A stretch of 64,000 nucleotides of DNA. Origin: Xanthomonas hyacinthi. GTDB lineage: Bacteria > Pseudomonadota > Gammaproteobacteria > Xanthomonadales > Xanthomonadaceae. Under the pieces are notes generated by a model. It was not told where the DNA came from, searched no databases, and worked only from the letters and a program-made list of their open reading frames with translations. Of the stretch, positions 42,700 through 51,015 are shown one piece after another. A program made the position numbers and the translations under genes. Numbering within the stretch: the first letter of the stretch is position 1; each line of letters opens with the position of its first letter. Where the stretch lies: NCBI RefSeq assembly GCF_009769165.1, contig NZ_CP043476.1, positions 3,789,001 to 3,853,000 of the forward strand, written 5' to 3'.

Positions 42700-45600
42700 A
42701 TGGACTTTTCCAGATTCTTCATCGACCGGCCGATCTTCGCGGCCGTGCTGTCGATCGTCATCTTCGCCGCGGGCCTGATCGCGATCCCGCTGCTGCCCAT
42801 CGGCGAATACCCGGACGTGGTACCGCCCTCGGTGGTGGTGCGCACGGTGTATCCGGGCGCCAATCCCAAGGTCATCGCCGAGACCGTCGCCACGCCATTG
42901 GAGGAGGCGATCAACGGCGTCGAGAACATGATGTACATCAAGTCGGTGGCCGGCTCCGACGGCGTGCTGCAGATGACCGTCACCTTCCGCGCGGGGACCG
43001 ATCCGGACGACGCCGCGGTCAAGGTGCAGAACCGCGTCGCGCAGGCGCAGGCGCGCCTGCCCGAAGACGTGCGCCGGCAGGGCGTGACCACGCAGAAGCA
43101 GTCGCCGACCTTCCTGATGGTGGTGCACCTGACCTCGCCGAAGGGCAAGTACGACACGCTGTACCTGCGCAACTACGTGCGCCTGCACGTCAAGGACGCA
43201 CTGGCGCGGATCCAGGGCGTGGGCGATGCGCAGGTGTTCGGCGGCGGCGACTACGCGATGCGCGCCTGGCTGGATCCGGAGCGCGTCGCCGCGCGCGGAC
43301 TCACCGCCGGCGACGTGGTCGCGGCGATGCGCGAGCAGAACGTGCAGGTCTCGGCCGGCCAGCTCGGCGCCGAACCGATGCCCGACAGCAAGTTCCTGAC
43401 CCTGATCAACGCGCAGGGCCGCCTGCGCAGCGAGCAGGAGTTCGGCGACATCGTGCTCAAGGTCGGCGCCGATGGCGAAACCGTGCGCCTGGCCGACGTC
43501 GCACGCCTGCAGCTGGGCGCCGGCGACTACACCCTGCGCTCGCAGCTGGACGGCAAGAACGCGGTCGGCATCGGCATCTTCCAGGCGCCGGGCGCCAACG
43601 CGCTGCAGATCCGCGATCAGGTGATCGCCAAGATGGATGAACTCACCAGGCAGTTCCCGGATGACGTGAAGTACGAGGCGGTGTACGACACCACGATCTT
43701 CGTGCGCGATTCGGTCAGCGCGGTGGTGCATACCCTGCTGGAGGCAGTGCTGCTGGTGGTGCTGGTGGTGATCCTGTTCCTGCAGACCTGGCGCGCCTCG
43801 ATCATTCCGCTGATCGCGGTGCCGGTGTCGGTGGTGGGCACCTTCGCCGCCCTGCATCTGCTGGGCTTCTCGATCAACACGCTGACCCTGTTCGGGCTGG
43901 TGCTGGCGATCGGCATCGTCGTGGACGATGCGATCGTGGTGGTGGAGAACGTGGAGCGCAACATCGAGGAAGGGCTGACCCCGCTGGCCGCGGCGCACCA
44001 GGCGATGCGCGAGGTGTCCGGCCCGATCGTGGCGATCGCGCTGGTGCTGTGCGCGGTGTTCGTGCCGATGGCGTTCCTGTCCGGGGTGACCGGGCAGTTC
44101 TACAAGCAGTTCGCGGTGACCATCGCCATTTCCACGGTGATCTCGGCGATCAATTCGCTGACCCTGTCGCCGGCGCTGGCCGCGCGCCTGCTGCGGGCGC
44201 ACGACGCGCCCAAGGACGCTGCGTCGCGGCTGATGGAGCGGCTGTTCGGCGGCTGGCTGTTCCGCCCGTTCAACCGTTTCTTCAACCGCAGTTCGCACCG
44301 CTACCAGGGCGCGGTCTCGCGCATCCTCGGCCGGCGCGGCGTGGTGTTCGCGGTGTACCTGGTGCTGCTGCTGGTCACCGGGGCGATGTTCAAGGCGGTG
44401 CCGGCCGGCTTCATCCCGACCCAGGACAAGATGTACCTGATCGCCGGCGTGAAGCTGCCCGAGGGCGCCTCGCTCGAGCGCACCGACGCGATGCTGCGCA
44501 AGGTCGCCACCATCGCGATGCAGACCGATGGCGTGGAGCATTCGATCTCCTTCCCCGGCCTCAACGCGCTGCAGTTCACCAACACGCCCAACACCGGTGT
44601 CGTGTTCCTGACCCTGAAGCCGTTCGCCAAGCGCCACCGCAGCGCGCTGGAGATCAATGCCGAGATCAACCAGCGCATCTCGCAGCTGGGCGAAGGCATG
44701 GCGTTCGCGTTCATGCCGCCGCCGATCCTGGGCCTGGGCAACGGCAACGGCTACCAGCTGTTCATCGAGGACCGCGCCAATCTGGGCTACGGCGCGCTGC
44801 AGAACGCGGTCAACGCGATGCAGGGCGCGGTGGCGCAGACCCCGGGCATGAGCTACCCGATCGGCACCTACCAGGCCAACGTGCCGCAGCTGGACGCGGA
44901 GGTCGATCGGGTCAAGGCCAAGGCGCAGGGCGTGGCCCTGACCGATCTGTTCGATACGCTGCAGACCTATCTGGGTTCGACCTACGTCAACGACTTCAAC
45001 CAGTTCGGCCGCACCTGGCAGGTGATCGCCCAGGCCGATGCGCCGTTCCGCGAAGGCGTCGAGGACATCGCGCGGCTGCGCACCCGCAACGCCAGCGGCG
45101 AGATGGTGCCGATCGGCTCGATGGTGACGATCAAGCAGAGCTACGGCCCGGACCCGGTGCTGCGCTACAACGGCTATCCGGCCGCCGACCTGGCCGGCGA
45201 GGCGGATGCGCGCGTGCTGTCCTCGGCCGAAGCGATGGCCAAGCTGACCCAGATCGCCAAGCAGGTGCTGCCCAACGGCATGCAGATCGAATGGACCGAC
45301 CTGAGCTACCAGCAGGCGACCCAGGGCAATGCCGCGCTGGTGGTGTTCCCGCTGGCGGTGCTGCTGGCGTTCCTGGTGCTGGCCGCGCTGTACGAAAGCT
45401 GGACGCTGCCGCTGGCGGTGATCCTGATCGTGCCGATGACGTTGCTGTCGGCGCTGTTCGGGGTGTGGCTGAGCGGCGGCGACAACAACGTGTTCGTGCA
45501 GGTCGGCCTGGTGGTGCTGATGGGCCTGGCGTGCAAGAACGCGATCCTGATCGTCGAGTTCGCCCGCGAACTGGAGCTGCAGGGCAAGGGCATCGTGGAA

Positions 45601-45873
45601 TCGGCGCTGCAGGCCTGCCGCCTGCGCCTGCGTCCGATCGTGATGACCTCGATCGCGTTCATCGCCGGCACCGTGCCGCTGGTGTTCTCGCACGGTGCCG
45701 GCGCGGAAGTGCGCTCGGCCACCGGCATCACCGTGTTCGCCGGCATGCTCGGGGTGACCTTGTTCGGCCTGTTCCTCACCCCGGTGTTCTACGTCGCCCT
45801 GCGCAAGCTGGCCGGGCGCCCGCTGGTGTCGCATGCGCCGGCGCACGCCGCCGATGCGCCGACCCACGCCTGA
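42700..45873 (+). CDS. RND multidrug efflux pump (SmeW/MexF-like)
   Basis: A 1057-residue inner-membrane proton antiporter of the HAE1 family. It starts FSRFFIDRPIFAAVLSIVI, has the porter motif GVENMMYIKSV, and shows LTLFGLVLAIGIVVDDAIVVVENVER with the proton-relay Asp-Asp pair in TM4, then ALTLSPALAAR-like LTLSPALAA and the second half RLRPIVMTSIAFIAGTVPLVFSHGAGAEVRS. The MexF-type subgroup is supported by the two SDR genes and the LysR regulator around it. In Stenotrophomonas, SmeVWX exports quinolones, chloramphenicol and tetracycline-like drugs when derepressed; substrates here are inference. Confidence 0.95.
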   Translation: MDFSRFFIDRPIFAAVLSIVIFAAGLIAIPLLPIGEYPDVVPPSVVVRTVYPGANPKVIAETVATPLEEAINGVENMMYIKSVAGSDGVLQMTVTFRAGTDPDDAAVKVQNRVAQAQARLPEDVRRQGVTTQKQSPTFLMVVHLTSPKGKYDTLYLRNYVRLHVKDALARIQGVGDAQVFGGGDYAMRAWLDPERVAARGLTAGDVVAAMREQNVQVSAGQLGAEPMPDSKFLTLINAQGRLRSEQEFGDIVLKVGADGETVRLADVARLQLGAGDYTLRSQLDGKNAVGIGIFQAPGANALQIRDQVIAKMDELTRQFPDDVKYEAVYDTTIFVRDSVSAVVHTLLEAVLLVVLVVILFLQTWRASIIPLIAVPVSVVGTFAALHLLGFSINTLTLFGLVLAIGIVVDDAIVVVENVERNIEEGLTPLAAAHQAMREVSGPIVAIALVLCAVFVPMAFLSGVTGQFYKQFAVTIAISTVISAINSLTLSPALAARLLRAHDAPKDAASRLMERLFGGWLFRPFNRFFNRSSHRYQGAVSRILGRRGVVFAVYLVLLLVTGAMFKAVPAGFIPTQDKMYLIAGVKLPEGASLERTDAMLRKVATIAMQTDGVEHSISFPGLNALQFTNTPNTGVVFLTLKPFAKRHRSALEINAEINQRISQLGEGMAFAFMPPPILGLGNGNGYQLFIEDRANLGYGALQNAVNAMQGAVAQTPGMSYPIGTYQANVPQLDAEVDRVKAKAQGVALTDLFDTLQTYLGSTYVNDFNQFGRTWQVIAQADAPFREGVEDIARLRTRNASGEMVPIGSMVTIKQSYGPDPVLRYNGYPAADLAGEADARVLSSAEAMAKLTQIAKQVLPNGMQIEWTDLSYQQATQGNAALVVFPLAVLLAFLVLAALYESWTLPLAVILIVPMTLLSALFGVWLSGGDNNVFVQVGLVVLMGLACKNAILIVEFARELELQGKGIVESALQACRLRLRPIVMTSIAFIAGTVPLVFSHGAGAEVRSATGITVFAGMLGVTLFGLFLTPVFYVALRKLAGRPLVSHAPAHAADAPTHA

Positions 45874-45904
45874 TCCGTTCACTCCCTCATTCAAGGACAT
45901 TCGC

Positions 45905-46639
45905 ATGACCACGACCCAGAAAATCGCCCTCGTCACCGGTGCCACCCGCGGCATCGGCCTGCATAGCGTGCGCCAGCTGGCCGAGGCCGGCGTGCACACG
46001 CTGCTGGCCGGACGCGATTCCACCCGCGCCAGCGCCGCCGCGCTGCAACTCCAGGGCGAAGGACTGCCGGTGGAGGCGCTGACCCTGGACGTCACCGACG
46101 CCGCCAGCATCGCCGCCGCGGTGGCGGCGGTGCAGGCGCGCCACGGCCGGCTCGACATCCTGGTCAACAACGCCGGCATCATCGTCGACGACTTCAAGCT
46201 GGCGGTCTCGCAGCAGAGCCTGGAGACCTGGCGCAACACCTTCGACACCAACGTGTTCGGCCTGATCGCGGTGACCCAGGCGTTCCTGCCGCTGCTGCGC
46301 GCCGCGCCGGCCGCGCGCATCGTCAACGTGTCCAGCCTGCTCGGCTCGGTCGCGCTGCACAGCCAGCCGGGTTCGTCGATCTACGACTTCAAGGTGCCGG
46401 CCTACAACGTGTCCAAGAGCGCGGTGAATGCGTGGACCGTGCAACTGGCCTACGAACTGCGCGACACCCCGATCAAGGTCAACAGCATCCACCCCGGCTA
46501 CGTGAAGACCGACATGAATGCCGGCGAAGGCGAGCTGGAGGTGGCCGACGGCGCGCGCAGCAGCGTGATGATGGCGCTGCTCGACGCCGATGGCCCGACC
46601 GGCAGCTACACCCATGTGGGCCAGGTGCTGCCATGGTGA
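45905..46639 (+). CDS. short-chain dehydrogenase/reductase (SmeU2-like)
   Basis: A 244-residue classical SDR. Cofactor motif TGATRGIGLHS; NNAG in LVNNAGIIVDD; catalytic Ser in VNVSSLLGS and the intact YNVSKSAVN (Tyr-x-x-x-Lys); PG motif in IHPGYVKTDMN. The length and the T-G-x-x-x-G-I-G form fit carbonyl reductase-like enzymes. It lies between the pump and the outer-membrane factor, as smeU2 does, and its stop overlaps the next gene. It may handle aldehydes or quinones formed under the same stress that turns on the pump (inference). ATG 45905. Confidence 0.93.
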   Translation: MTTTQKIALVTGATRGIGLHSVRQLAEAGVHTLLAGRDSTRASAAALQLQGEGLPVEALTLDVTDAASIAAAVAAVQARHGRLDILVNNAGIIVDDFKLAVSQQSLETWRNTFDTNVFGLIAVTQAFLPLLRAAPAARIVNVSSLLGSVALHSQPGSSIYDFKVPAYNVSKSAVNAWTVQLAYELRDTPIKVNSIHPGYVKTDMNAGEGELEVADGARSSVMMALLDADGPTGSYTHVGQVLPW

Positions 46640-48084
46640 TCCGTCCGGCGATCGGCGCGCTGGCGCTGGCGCTGCTCAGCGCCTGCGCCAGCGTCGGCCC
46701 CAACTACCGCGCGCCCGAACCGGCGCCGGTGACGCTGCAGGGCGCGGCGGCCCCCGTGTTCGTGACGACCTCGCCGGTGGCGTCGTGGTGGACGCAGTTC
46801 GACGACCCGGTGCTGGAGCAACTGGTGCACCAGAGCCTGGTCGCCAACCTCGACCTGCGCATCGCCCTGTCGCGGGTGCACGAGGCGCGCGCGGTGTTCG
46901 CCGAACAGCGCCTGGACCAGGCGCCGCACGTCACCGCCAACGGCGACTACAGCCGCGGCAAGGCGCCGGATGCCGACGCCGGCGGCGCGCGCGTGCTGAC
47001 CGAGAGCTACAGCCTCGGCTTCGATGCCGGCTGGGAACTGGACCTGTTCGGACGCCAGCGCCGCGCCAGCGAGGCGGCGCGCGCCGACCTGGAAGCCGAG
47101 CAGGCCGGCATGGCCGATGCGCAGGTGACCGTGGCTGCGGAAGTGGCGCGCAACTACTTCGAGTTGCGCGGCGCGCAGCAGCGCATCGCGGTGGCGCGCA
47201 CCACGCTGGACAATCTGCGCGACACCCAGCGCCTGACCGAGACCCGCTCGCAACTGGGCGCCGGCAGCGAACTGGACGTGCAGAGCAGCCGTGCGCGGCT
47301 GAAGGCGATCGAGGCCGACATCCCGTTGCTGGAAGTCAGCGAAGCGCAGGCCCGGCATCGCCTGGCGGTGCTGCTGGGGCGCACGCCCGGCGCGCTCGAC
47401 GCACTGCTGGCGCCGCGCGCGACGCCGGCCTATGCGCGTGCGCTGCCGCTGGGCGACACCACCCAGCTGCTGCGCCGGCGGCCCGACGTGCGCATCGCCG
47501 AGCGCAGGCTGGCGGCGGCAACGGCGCGGGTCGGCGTGGCCACCGCCGATCTGTTCCCGCGGATCAGCCTCAGCGGCTTCGTCGGCTTCCTGTCCGGCGA
47601 TGCCGGCTCGCTGCTGCAGGGCAGCAGCAAGGCCTGGTCGCTGACCCCGTCGATCAGCTGGGCGGCGTTCGACTTCGGCAGCGTGCGCGCGCGGCTGCGC
47701 GCCAGCGAGGCGCAGGCCGACGGCGCCGCCGCCGATTACGAGAAGGCGGTGCTCGGCGCGCTGGAGGACACCGAGAACGCCTTGACCGCCTACGCCAAAC
47801 AGCAGGCGCGGCTGGCCATCGTCGCCGAGCAGGCCGAAGCGGCAGGCCGCGCCGAAGCGCTGGCGCAGATCCGCTACCGCGCCGGTTCTGAGGATTTCCT
47901 GACCCTGCTCGATGCCCAGCGCACCAAACTGACCGCCGACGATGCCCTGGCCGATGCCGAGGCGGCGGTGAACGTCGGCGTGGTGCGGGTATACAAGGCG
48001 CTGGGCGGCTGGGGCCAGGACGCGGTGCTGCCGCAGGATATGGCGCTGGCCGCGCCGCCGGCGCCGGCGCCGGTCCTGCACTGA
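46633..48084 (+). CDS. outer-membrane efflux channel, lipoprotein (SmeX/OprN-like)
   Basis: A 483-residue TolC/OprM-type channel with lipobox LLSAC (Cys near residue 17) and the motif ASVGPNYRAPEPAPV just after it. Two repeated outer-membrane-factor domains are seen: WWTQFDDPVLEQLVHQSLVANLDLRIALSRV, and later GWELDLFGRQRRASEAARADLEAEQAG, RPDVRIAERRLAAATARVGVATADLFPRISLSGF and YRAGSEDFLTLLDAQR. It completes the tripartite pump. ATG 46633 overlaps the SDR stop; GTG 46636 is an alternative start. Confidence 0.93.
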   Translation: MVIRPAIGALALALLSACASVGPNYRAPEPAPVTLQGAAAPVFVTTSPVASWWTQFDDPVLEQLVHQSLVANLDLRIALSRVHEARAVFAEQRLDQAPHVTANGDYSRGKAPDADAGGARVLTESYSLGFDAGWELDLFGRQRRASEAARADLEAEQAGMADAQVTVAAEVARNYFELRGAQQRIAVARTTLDNLRDTQRLTETRSQLGAGSELDVQSSRARLKAIEADIPLLEVSEAQARHRLAVLLGRTPGALDALLAPRATPAYARALPLGDTTQLLRRRPDVRIAERRLAAATARVGVATADLFPRISLSGFVGFLSGDAGSLLQGSSKAWSLTPSISWAAFDFGSVRARLRASEAQADGAAADYEKAVLGALEDTENALTAYAKQQARLAIVAEQAEAAGRAEALAQIRYRAGSEDFLTLLDAQRTKLTADDALADAEAAVNVGVVRVYKALGGWGQDAVLPQDMALAAPPAPAPVLH

Positions 48085-48131
48085 CGGCCTGGGTGTTTTC
48101 TTTCGGCTGTTGACAGCCTTGGGGATCAATC

Positions 48132-48173
48132 TGTGGGGACTCCGGGTGGCCTCGGGCCATCAGTCGCGACGGG
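48132..48173. repeat. inverted partial copy of the palindromic intergenic element
   Basis: TGTGGGGACTCCGGGTGGCC continuing to CAGTCGCGACGGGC matches the reverse complement of the right half of the element at 24060-24144. The 290-nt gap between the efflux operon (ends 48084) and the diguanylate cyclase gene (ends 48375) holds no gene. Confidence 0.7.
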
Positions 48174-48374
48174 CTGCACCGACAAGGCCGTTCATCGCGA
48201 CTGAACAGCTCGCGGCAGGCGAGGGCGCTGCGGCAGCAATGCCGCGGCGCCTGCGCGACAGCGGATGGCGGCGACATCGACAAACAGGTCGATGCCGATC
48301 CTGTTGCCGTCAACCGGGCATCGGCGGCGGCGCTGCCCGTTGGCGCAGGGCTGGCGCAGGCGCAGCACGACCGA

Positions 48375-49361
48375 TCATTCCTGGGCCAGGTCGTCGGCGA
48401 TCATGTAGGTGTCGCGGCCGCCGTTCTTTGCCTGGTACAGCGCCGCGTCGGCGCGCGAGAACCAATCCTGCCAATGCAGCTCGTCGCACAGCATGGCCGC
48501 GCCGAGCGAGACGGTGATGCGGCCGTTGGGGCCGCGCAATGCCTCGCGCGTGGCCTGGTGCAAGCGCTTGCTGAACGCCGCCAGTTCGCTGCGCGATTGC
48601 AGCCACGTCACCACCACGAATTCCTCGCCGCCGAAGCGGAACACCTCGTCCGGCGCGCGCACCTGGAAGCGCAGCAACGCGGCCAGCTCGGCCAGCGTGC
48701 GGTCGCCGGCCGCGTGCCCGTAGAGGTCGTTGACCTCCTTGAAGTGATCGATGTCGAGCACGATCAGCGCGTGCCGGCGCGTCTTGCGGCGCGGATCGGC
48801 CACGCGCTGCGACAGGCTGCGCTCCAGCATGCGCCGGTTCGGCAGCCCGGTCAGCGCATCGTGCGAAGCCAACTGTTCCAACTGTACGCGATCGCCTTCC
48901 AGGCGCAGCGCCAGCACATAGCCCAGGCCGGTGATCAGCAGCGACACGGCGATCAGCGAGAAGGTGTGCTCGGCACCGCGCAAGGTGCCCGGGGTGACCA
49001 GCATGATCACGATCAAGGTGGCGTTGCAGGCCAGCCCGACGCTGCGCGCGACCACGAAGAAGCTGCTCATCATCATCAGGTACAGCCACGGCACCGCCGC
49101 CTGGTGCAGGGCCTGGCCGGCCAACGCGCCGCCCAGCAGCCAGCTCAGGGGCAGCAGCGGGTCCATGCGGCCGTCGCCGCGGCGCAGCGCCAGCGACGTG
49201 GCCAGCGCCGCCAGGCCGGCCAGTGCCGCGCCGGCGACGGCGCTCCATGCATGGCCTTGGAGCCACCGATAGGTCCCGAACAGCAGCAGCACCGCGGCGG
49301 TGGTCGGCCCGAGGATCTTGATGATGCCGAGCCGGAAATGCCGGCGCATCGAATCGCTCAT
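48375..49361 (-). CDS. membrane diguanylate cyclase
   Basis: A 328-residue protein with about five N-terminal membrane helices (residues about 12-155) and a GGDEF domain: SHDALTGLPNRRMLERSL, LDIDHFKEVNDLYGHAAGD, and the active loop RFGGEEF near residue 242. The product-inhibition I-site RxxD is present five residues before the loop (RAPDEVFRFGGEEF). It should make cyclic di-GMP at the membrane with feedback control. The membrane part is of the MASE-like kind, of unknown ligand. ATG 49361 begins MSDSMRRHFRLG; the in-frame codons upstream are not protein-like. It is the first of two cyclases in the window. Confidence 0.92.
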   Translation of the reverse strand: MSDSMRRHFRLGIIKILGPTTAAVLLLFGTYRWLQGHAWSAVAGAALAGLAALATSLALRRGDGRMDPLLPLSWLLGGALAGQALHQAAVPWLYLMMMSSFFVVARSVGLACNATLIVIMLVTPGTLRGAEHTFSLIAVSLLITGLGYVLALRLEGDRVQLEQLASHDALTGLPNRRMLERSLSQRVADPRRKTRRHALIVLDIDHFKEVNDLYGHAAGDRTLAELAALLRFQVRAPDEVFRFGGEEFVVVTWLQSRSELAAFSKRLHQATREALRGPNGRITVSLGAAMLCDELHWQDWFSRADAALYQAKNGGRDTYMIADDLAQE

Positions 49362-49841
49362 GGTCGTATCGCGCTCAGCGCGGCGCACGCGATCGGCCTG
49401 GCAACGGCAAGCTGGGGAGGAACGGCGTACATGCGGACGTCGCGCTGCGGTAGGGTCGCAATGGACAAGCAAATTCTGTGCCGCTTGCATGATCTGCGGC
49501 GCGATTGTCGGTTGCCGCCGACGCCTGTCGGGCGGGCGGCCGACCCGACGGCGCTGGCCCGCGCCATCCGCTGCGCCGCGTGCCGGCGGGACGCGCGCAG
49601 CAGGTCAGGATTCAGGGGCGGAGGCGTCGCAGCTGGCCGCTACCGGCTGTTTCCCGATTGGGCAGGGCGTACGCGAGACGCTGCGGCCGAGCGCAACACG
49701 CTCTATGGCATCGGCATGTGGGCCAGGGCGTGTCGATCCCCAGGCAGATCGCGCTGCTCTTGTGCGCCCCCGGCGACGTCATCGCTCGGGCGTGGGCCGT
49801 CCAGCGCCGGGCGCGGGTCGAGGGACAGGCGGCCTTGGCGC
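49362..49841. other. 480-nt region with no credible gene
   Basis: Several frames are open here on both strands, but their translations are Arg/Ala/Gly/Pro-rich with poor hydrophobic patterning and no ribosome site, so none is accepted. A regulatory region for the diguanylate cyclase must lie at its left end. No repeat or hairpin stands out. Confidence 0.5.
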
Positions 49842-50015
49842 CTACGGGGCTTGGGCGTCGACCAGCTGCAGGCCCTGCCTGGTGAGTGCGATGTCGCCGT
49901 CCTCGCCCTGTGCGGCGTAGTTCGCGCGGACTGCCCAGTTCGCCTCTTCCTCGCCGACGGGCTTGGTGTCGTGGATGTCCTGCAGGATGCGCAGTTGTTC
50001 GCGGGTCGGTTGCAT
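49842..50015 (-). CDS. small conserved hypothetical protein (57 aa)
   Basis: From ATG 50015 the product is MQPTREQLRILQDIHDTKPVG onward to IALTRQGLQLVDAQAP. The composition is protein-like: a short amphipathic helix (REQLRILQDIHDT), an acidic middle (VGEEEANWAVRANYAAQGEDG) and a hydrophobic end. This resembles a short DNA-binding or adapter module (WxVRAN, DIALTRQGLQLV looks like a winged-helix wing), but that is speculation. The frame is open 19 codons upstream with an alternative Met. No neighbours suggest a role. Confidence 0.55.
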   Translation of the reverse strand: MQPTREQLRILQDIHDTKPVGEEEANWAVRANYAAQGEDGDIALTRQGLQLVDAQAP

Positions 50016-50072
50016 GGCACGCCGTGGTCGGCAATCGATGGCAGCAGCGTACATGTCATGCGTGATGGGCAT

Positions 50073-50425
50073 GTCGCCAGTAGTGGCCAGGGCGGCGCGG
50101 CGGCCTTCGGGTCGCCCTGGCGATACGCCGGAAAAGTGGGGGCCGGGGCGGGGCGCGTCGTCGTTCGGACACGCCGCGAAGACATGTTCCTAACAGTGGC
50201 TCCCCCATCCTTGCGCCACCAGCTGTGCGGCCGTAGGTAAATCTCAGGGCTGCTTCAAGGGTGCAGGCATCCGCGGCTGGACCATCTTTTCTTCCGCATG
50301 CGCCGCCGCAGCCCTTGGCTTGCGGCGGCGCTGCCATGAAATTTTTTCATCCGCTCTTCGCCGCCTGGCGCGCTCGCGGCCGATCCGGCCCCGATGGCGT
50401 GCCTGCAGGGGCGGGCAAACAAAAA
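50073..50425. other. 350-nt region downstream of ssrA with no gene seen
   Basis: This region lies between the small gene ending at 49842 (start 50015) and the ssrA terminator. No reading frame has both a start signal and a protein-like translation, and there is no integrase or att-like direct copy of the ssrA 3' end. A GC-rich stretch at about 50300-50400 has a purine/pyrimidine-balanced composition without obvious repeats. Confidence 0.45.
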
Positions 50426-50482
50426 GGGCCGGATCTTCCTGGATGTCCAGAAGACTGGATGTCCAGAAGAATCCGACCCTTG
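50426..50482 (-). terminator. ssrA terminator with duplicated palindrome
   Basis: Read on the minus strand, a stem begins GGGTCGGATTCTTCTGG and closes GGAAGATCCGGCCC, followed by TTTTTG. Nested within it, CTGGACATCCAG occurs twice back to back, each nearly self-complementary, so alternative hairpins can form. It lies 35 nt beyond the tmRNA 3' end. Confidence 0.75.
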
Positions 50483-50516
50483 GTGTACGTCCGCGCACCG
50501 CTGCGAACGTTCAGAT

Positions 50517-50867
50517 GGTGGAGGTGGGCGGAATCGAACCGCCGTCCGAAGGCACTCCATCCCCGGCACTACATGCTTAGCTCATCGTTGGATCTCATCC
50601 CGGAACAGCACGATGTGCGAAGCGCATCCCGGGACCAGCCTGCTTCATTTAGCCAATGGCTGACAGGCAGCCACCACCGGCGATTCCGTGATAATGACCC
50701 TACGTCGCGAGCACGGACACAAGCGATTTCGGGGCTAGGCCTTAAGCGGCCAGTGCGTAGTTGTCGTCGTTGGCAACTATAAGTTTGCTGCTGGATTTAC
50801 GAGGAAAGCGGCCCCCTCGGCATGCGCCAAGCGATTTTGCAACCCCCGTCGAAACCAGTGCACCCCC
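50517..50867 (-). ncRNA. ssrA: tmRNA (transfer-messenger RNA)
   Basis: The RNA rescues stalled ribosomes. Read on the minus strand, the 5' end GGGGGTGCACTGGTTTCGAC pairs with the 3' end CACCTCC before a genome-encoded CCA; the T arm GGTTCGATTCC and acceptor stem form the tRNA-like half. The tag frame (50742-50774) encodes ANDDNYALAA and ends TAA, as known for Xanthomonas. Length is 351 nt. The 3' end is set by CCA at 50517-50519. RNase P would cut at 50867. A promoter lies at 50896-50924 and a terminator at 50426-50482. Confidence 0.95.
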
Positions 50868-50895
50868 GGGGAAAACGTAAAACGCTGACGCGCAC

Positions 50896-50924
50896 AGTGT
50901 AGGGCTCGGGGAGCGCAGTCACAA
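50896..50924 (-). promoter_or_regulatory. ssrA promoter
   Basis: On the minus strand, TTGTGA (50919-50924) and TACACT (50896-50901) are separated by 17 nt, a good sigma-70 match. Transcription would begin about 20 nt before the mature 5' end, leaving a short leader for RNase P to remove. Confidence 0.7.
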
Positions 50925-51015
50925 GTCTTGCGCCACAGGCGGCTTAAGCTGGCTTCACTCGGCTTGCCGGCACCGGGCAGGCCGAAGGATTTCCCCCAGG
51001 CACGGGAGCACCGCG

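Noticed and set aside
41254..46326. A 1690-codon open frame on the minus strand opposite the efflux operon.
   Set aside because: The plus-strand adaptor, pump and SDR genes have unmistakable domains; the opposite frame is His/Gln/Arg-rich and is a mirror of their codon bias.
49505..49885. A 126-codon plus-strand frame in the gene-poor region.
   Set aside because: Arg/Ala/Gly-rich translation, no ribosome site and no domain; no better than frames in random GC-rich sequence.
48375..50240. A long plus-strand frame opposite the diguanylate cyclase.
   Set aside because: It is antisense to a protein with a clear GGDEF domain and has no recognisable content.
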